Position numbers and translations under genes: made by a program
The notes under the pieces: model-generated
Told to the model about the DNA's origin: nothing
The model's database searches: none
The model's input: the letters and a program-made list of their open reading frames with translations, nothing else
Part shown: in pieces, positions 50,729-53,978 of the stretch
How the letters are laid out: every line of letters starts with the position of its first letter
Numbering within the stretch: position 1 is the first letter of the stretch
Assembly (NCBI GenBank): GCA_045586785.1
Contig: JAZNBA010000047.1
Location: 1 to 53,978 of the forward strand
From: UMGS1002 sp045586785
Lineage (GTDB): Bacteria; Bacillota; Clostridia; Oscillospirales; CAG-272
DNA: 53,978 nt
Reading direction: 5' to 3'

Positions 50729-51607
50729 ATGAACCTTTGCGACATAAAAACAATAAAACAGATAATGTCAATATACGGTCTGACCTTCCGCAAGGAATTC
50801 GGACAAAACTTTTTGACAGACAAATTCGTAGTCGAGGATATCGCGGAATTTTGCTGTGAGGGACGCTCCAAAAACATACTTGAGATAGGTCCCGGCATCG
50901 GAACGCTTACATACGAGCTTGCCGCTCGTTATGAAAACGTGCTGGCAGTCGAGCTTGATAAAGGTCTTATTCCCGTTCTCGCCTTTACGTTGGGCGAGTA
51001 CCATAACGTCAAAATAATCAACGACGACATTATGAAGTGCAATATTGCCGAAATAACAGCGCCCTACCTTGAGGGCGGCCTTTCGGTGTGCGCAAACCTT
51101 CCTTATTATATAACTACGCCCATTCTTATGGCTCTGCTTGAATCAAAAGTGCCGTTTGACTATATCACCGTAATGGTGCAAGCCGAGGTAGCCGACCGCC
51201 TTTGCGCCGCCCCCGGCAGCCGCGATTGCGGCGCTATTACCGCGGTCCTCGCTTATTACGGAACGGCAGAGCGCCTAATGAAGGTGCCTGCAGGCAAGTT
51301 TTTGCCACCTCCTAAGGTAGACTCGGCGGTCATTCGCATAAAGCTTCACAAGGACAAGCCTTATAATCCGCAGAACGAGGATATATTCTTCCGTACCATT
51401 CGCGCCGCATTCGGTCAGCGCCGCAAGACTCTGCCCAATGCCCTGGCCTCCGGATTTGGCGAGCTTACGCGTCCCGCTATTACCGAGGCCGTCGCCGCCG
51501 CAGGACTTGACGTCAACATTCGCGGAGAGCGCCTTACAATGCCCGAATTTGTGGCACTGTCCGACAAGCTGACGGAACTTATCGACGAGGTCAAGGATAA
51601 TGCCTGA
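50729..51607 (+). CDS. rsmA: 16S rRNA dimethyladenosine transferase RsmA (KsgA)
   Basis: 292 residues from the ATG at 50729, fixed by GGAGGTG at 50712-50718 and a promoter just upstream; the frame runs back through the repeat array and is not coding there. Motifs: FGQNFLTD near the N-terminus, SAM-binding EIGPGIGTLTYEL, acidic AVELDKG, and catalytic NLPYYITTPIL, then a C-terminal helical domain with FGQRRKTLPNAL. It dimethylates two adjacent adenosines in helix 45 of 16S rRNA. It overlaps the next gene by 8 bases. Confidence 0.97.
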   Translation: MNLCDIKTIKQIMSIYGLTFRKEFGQNFLTDKFVVEDIAEFCCEGRSKNILEIGPGIGTLTYELAARYENVLAVELDKGLIPVLAFTLGEYHNVKIINDDIMKCNIAEITAPYLEGGLSVCANLPYYITTPILMALLESKVPFDYITVMVQAEVADRLCAAPGSRDCGAITAVLAYYGTAERLMKVPAGKFLPPPKVDSAVIRIKLHKDKPYNPQNEDIFFRTIRAAFGQRRKTLPNALASGFGELTRPAITEAVAAAGLDVNIRGERLTMPEFVALSDKLTELIDEVKDNA

Positions 51608-52127
51608 GAGTGAATTTGGTATATGTGTCTGCGGTCTTAACGGCTCCGGCAAGACCACGCTGGCAAGATCACTGTCACAAAAGATAAATTATTGTCATTT
51701 TGATATCGAAGATTATTATTTCGATAACAAAACCGGCATACCATATGCGCAAGCAAGAACACGCGAGCAGGTCGAAGAGTTACTGATGGCTGATATCCAA
51801 AATCATCCGAGGTTTGTCTTCTCGGCTGTCAACGGCAATTTTAACAACGCTGTAACATCAAAATACAAGCTTGTCATTTATCTTTCCGTTCCGATAGACG
51901 AGCGCCTGCGACGCATAAAGCAGCGAGCCTTCGACAAATTTGGAGACCGTGTGCTTGAGGGCGGCGATATGTACGAGCAGGAGCAAAATTTTTTTGATTT
52001 TTGTTACAAAAGATCAGATAATAAAATTGTCAACTGGATGGAAACGCTATCCTGCCCCGTTCTCCGTTTGGACGGAACAGACACGATAGAAAACAATATA
52101 AGCAAAATAAATTTATACATAAAATAA
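51600..52127 (+). CDS. P-loop nucleoside/shikimate kinase-like protein
   Basis: 175 residues. Walker A is GLNGSGKTT (residues 12-20), preceded by a short strand FGICVCG. CHFDIEDYYFDNKTGIPYAQARTREQ resembles the substrate-binding part of small nucleotide kinases, and DERLRRIKQRAFDKFG resembles a LID region with Arg residues. A small-molecule kinase is likely, but the substrate is unclear. It overlaps rsmA by 8 bases, so it is translationally coupled. Confidence 0.82.
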   Translation: MPESEFGICVCGLNGSGKTTLARSLSQKINYCHFDIEDYYFDNKTGIPYAQARTREQVEELLMADIQNHPRFVFSAVNGNFNNAVTSKYKLVIYLSVPIDERLRRIKQRAFDKFGDRVLEGGDMYEQEQNFFDFCYKRSDNKIVNWMETLSCPVLRLDGTDTIENNISKINLYIK

Positions 52128-52154
52128 AGGTAGGCAGCTTGCCTACCTTATTTT
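52127..52154. terminator. bidirectional terminator between the kinase-like gene and the SDR gene
   Basis: AAGGTAGGC (52127-52135) pairs with GCCTACCTT (52141-52149) around AGCTT, with A-rich and T-rich flanks (52121-52154) suiting both convergent genes. Confidence 0.85.
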
Positions 52155-52161
52155 GCGTTAT

Positions 52162-52878
52162 TTACCACCCAAAGCCGCCGTCTACTCCTATGATTTGTCC
52201 CGTTATAAACGACGCTTGCGGAGAAGTCAAAAATTCAATCGCAGCAGCAACATCAGCAGAAGTTCCAAGTCTGCCGAGCGGCGTTTCATCTGCCAAAGAG
52301 GCGCGTGTTTCGTCATCAAGACACGCATTCATTTCGGTGTCGATCACACCCGGCTCTATGCAATTTACGGTTATTCCCGAAGGCCCGAGCTCCTTTGCCA
52401 GTGCCCTTGTAAGTCCGCGCAATCCTGCTTTGGTCGCCGAATACGCCACCTCACAGGACGCGCCCGCGCGTCCCCAAACAGAGCCAATATTGACGATGCT
52501 TCCGCTGTGCTGTCTTATCATATGCTTTGCCGCCTCGCGCGACAGATAGATCGCGCTTGACAAATTGGTGTCACACAGCTGCCTCCACTGGTCATCCGTA
52601 ATGTCTGTGAAAAGACCAATGTGCGCGATGCCCGCGTTGTTGATAAGAATATCGATTCCGCCCAGCGCACCGACCGCCTCCTCGACACTGCGCTTTGCCG
52701 CCGCGCTATCTGAAATATCTGCACAAATCGCAACAGCACCCGTTTCCGCCGCCAGCTTTTGCGCCGCCTCGGCGCTTTTGTTATATATAAACGCCACCGC
52801 ATCACCTGCTGCGGAAAAGCGTCTGACGCACTCCGCGCCTATTCCGCGGGAGCCGCCGCTGATAAGTATACGTCTCAT
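52162..52878 (-). CDS. short-chain dehydrogenase/reductase (FabG-like)
   Basis: 238 residues. The Rossmann cofactor motif is SGGSRGIG (residues 7-14, with Ser in place of the first Thr), then ADISD, NNAGIAHIG, and the active site with SIVNIGS and YSATK (Tyr-x-x-x-Lys). PGVIDTEM and the C-terminal GQIIGVDGGFGW are typical of FabG-like NADP(H) enzymes. It might reduce 3-oxoacyl-ACP, but with no fatty-acid genes adjacent the substrate stays open. AAGGT precedes the ATG. The 76-base gap to the MBL gene has no clear promoter. Confidence 0.93.
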   Translation of the reverse strand: MRRILISGGSRGIGAECVRRFSAAGDAVAFIYNKSAEAAQKLAAETGAVAICADISDSAAAKRSVEEAVGALGGIDILINNAGIAHIGLFTDITDDQWRQLCDTNLSSAIYLSREAAKHMIRQHSGSIVNIGSVWGRAGASCEVAYSATKAGLRGLTRALAKELGPSGITVNCIEPGVIDTEMNACLDDETRASLADETPLGRLGTSADVAAAIEFLTSPQASFITGQIIGVDGGFGW

Positions 52879-52954
52879 TTTTACCTTGTAATTTCAGCTT
52901 ACTCAAGCTAATTTTTTCTTTTCAAAATTGCGCAAAAACATTCGTATTCGCGTT

Positions 52955-53875
52955 TCACTTTTTGGGTTGGACCGTTATATCTGTACCGTCAGATACAAGC
53001 ACAACGCTTCCCCATTCGTCCGTTCGATATATCTCAGCTGATGCCGCGGTAAGCTTTGACAGCGTTTCCGCGTGAGGATGTCCGTATTTGTTGCCCTCAC
53101 CGCAGGATATCACCGCCAGTTCCGGAGACACAGCGTCAAGAAATTCTTTGGTTGTAGACGTACTTGAACCATGGTGACCAACCTTTAGCACATCACAATC
53201 AAGAATATCTGTGCCAAAACGCTCCAAAATATCTTCTTCCGCGGCGTCCTCAGCATCTCCCGTCATCATAAATGAGGTCTCGCCGAAATCAAGCCGCATT
53301 ACTACGCTGTAATCATTTGTGCTTTTATAATTATCTTCAATCGGACCGAGTATAGTTACCGTCATAGCCCCCATTTCGAACTCATACGAAGGCTCAGGCG
53401 CGATCAATTCAGCTCCTGACGCATTAAATGCGTCTATCATGTTTCTGTATGTTTGCGTGGTCTTGGAATGACCGGGCATTATCACATTGCTGACAGTATA
53501 ATCGGTAAGTATCATATCCGCATTACCAATATGGTCGGCATCTGGATGAGTGAACACCGCATACTCGATTTTTTCAACATCCATCTCATCAAGATAGTTT
53601 TTCAGGTCCTGCTCTGCCGACGAAGGTCCCGAGTCTATAAGCATATATCCCGCTGATGTACTGACAAGTATGCTGTCACCCTGACCGACATCGATAACGT
53701 GTATTTCTATGTACTCTCCGTCACCTACGGGTATGGGCTCGCGCGGCTGCTCGCCAAAATGCTCCTTTATATACGGAGCGAGATATGTAAGCAGCAAAGA
53801 CAGAGCCACCAATATAATAATCACTATAATGCTTCTTAATATTTTCTTGTATCTGCGTTTGCGTCTTTTAGCCAT
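52955..53875 (-). CDS. membrane-anchored metallo-beta-lactamase-fold protein, ComEC C-terminal type
   Basis: 306 residues. A basic N-terminus and one transmembrane segment (about 13-32) precede a beta-lactamase-fold domain beginning IEIHVIDVGQGDSILVS. Metal ligands are in FTHPDADHIGN (HxDxDH type), and MMTGDAE, LKVGHHGSST and ISCGEGNKYGHPH follow, as in the C-terminal domain of ComEC/Rec2. The channel-forming ComEC membrane domain is absent, so this is a stand-alone, extracytoplasmic hydrolase, possibly a nuclease or phosphodiesterase. GGGAGGA precedes the ATG. Confidence 0.92.
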   Translation of the reverse strand: MAKRRKRRYKKILRSIIVIIILVALSLLLTYLAPYIKEHFGEQPREPIPVGDGEYIEIHVIDVGQGDSILVSTSAGYMLIDSGPSSAEQDLKNYLDEMDVEKIEYAVFTHPDADHIGNADMILTDYTVSNVIMPGHSKTTQTYRNMIDAFNASGAELIAPEPSYEFEMGAMTVTILGPIEDNYKSTNDYSVVMRLDFGETSFMMTGDAEDAAEEDILERFGTDILDCDVLKVGHHGSSTSTTKEFLDAVSPELAVISCGEGNKYGHPHAETLSKLTAASAEIYRTDEWGSVVLVSDGTDITVQPKK

Positions 53876-53905
53876 AATATTTTCCTCCCGCTAAACTTTG
53901 ATTAT

Positions 53906-53934
53906 ATAATACCATATTTTTGAGCAAATTACAA
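53906..53934 (-). promoter_or_regulatory. promoter of the metallo-beta-lactamase gene
   Basis: On the minus strand, TTGTAA (53934-53929), a 17-base spacer and TATTAT (53911-53906), about 30 bases upstream of the start codon. The last bases of the window are AT-rich with no other feature seen. Confidence 0.55.
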
Positions 53935-53978
53935 CAATGGATTGAAATTTTTATAATAGCAATTATTATATAACTAAT

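Noticed and set aside
52955..53875. Full ComEC DNA-uptake channel
   Set aside because: Only the metallo-beta-lactamase domain and one membrane segment are present; the multi-pass competence domain is missing, so I do not call it comEC.

Overview
The window looks like a chromosomal segment of a spore-forming Firmicute of class Clostridia, probably an uncultured gut Oscillospirales-type genome. The evidence is the gene order hrcA-grpE-dnaK-dnaJ-prmA-rsmE behind a CIRCE operator, the sporulation genes spo0A and gerW (ytfJ), rnc / radical SAM / smc / ftsY and dprA-topA-trmFO synteny, an infC-rpmI-rplT operon with a leader attenuator, strong GGAGG ribosome sites and sigma-A type promoters. Nothing here supports a finer taxonomic call.

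Layout. 1-3.0 kb (minus strand): a lipoprotein cut by the window edge, coupled to an NTF2-like gene and a NUDIX gene; then a second NUDIX gene, rsuA and a 30-residue membrane microprotein. 3.1-6.2 kb (plus): a solitary TTG-initiated beta-galactosidase. 6.2-11.7 kb (minus): a zinc-ribbon/TPR/TIR/membrane protein, a membrane-anchored unknown, greA, an S41 protease and a CdaR/PucR-type regulator. 11.9-18.6 kb (minus): the HrcA heat-shock operon. 18.6-25.8 kb (minus): radical SAM-smc-ftsY followed by an SGNH-like protein and a lipoprotein. 25.9-27.6 kb: an accessory membrane gene and a broken or frameshifted small gene, sitting between rnc and the radical SAM gene. 27.7-35.4 kb (minus): rRNA/tRNA methyltransferase-dprA-topA-trmFO-plsX-rnc. 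35.4-36.8 kb (minus): infC-rpmI-rplT with a rare AUC start and a leader terminator.

37-46 kb (plus): a candidate small RNA or leader, then lon-engB-site-2 protease-scpA-scpB-DUF2953, and gerW-dac-rluB-unknown. 46.2 kb: spo0A (plus), convergent with an ECF-like sigma factor carrying a large C-terminal extension (minus). That sigma gene is divergent from a DUF362/ferredoxin gene (plus). 50.0-50.7 kb: a tRNA-Thr(CGU) flanked by two unusual arrays of short GTGAA-type boxes alternating with small, mutually different palindromes. 50.7-53.9 kb: rsmA, a P-loop kinase-like gene, an SDR oxidoreductase and a membrane-anchored ComEC-like metallo-beta-lactamase protein.

Most of the window is core housekeeping: ribosome maturation (rsuA, rluB, rsmA, rsmE, prmA, rnc, engB), chromosome handling (smc, scpA, scpB, topA, dprA), protein quality control (HrcA regulon, lon, S41 and M50 proteases) and sporulation. 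The parts that deserve attention are the palindrome arrays around the tRNA, the RNA candidate before lon, the split small gene at 25.9-26.3 kb, the TIR protein, the extended sigma factor and the microprotein.
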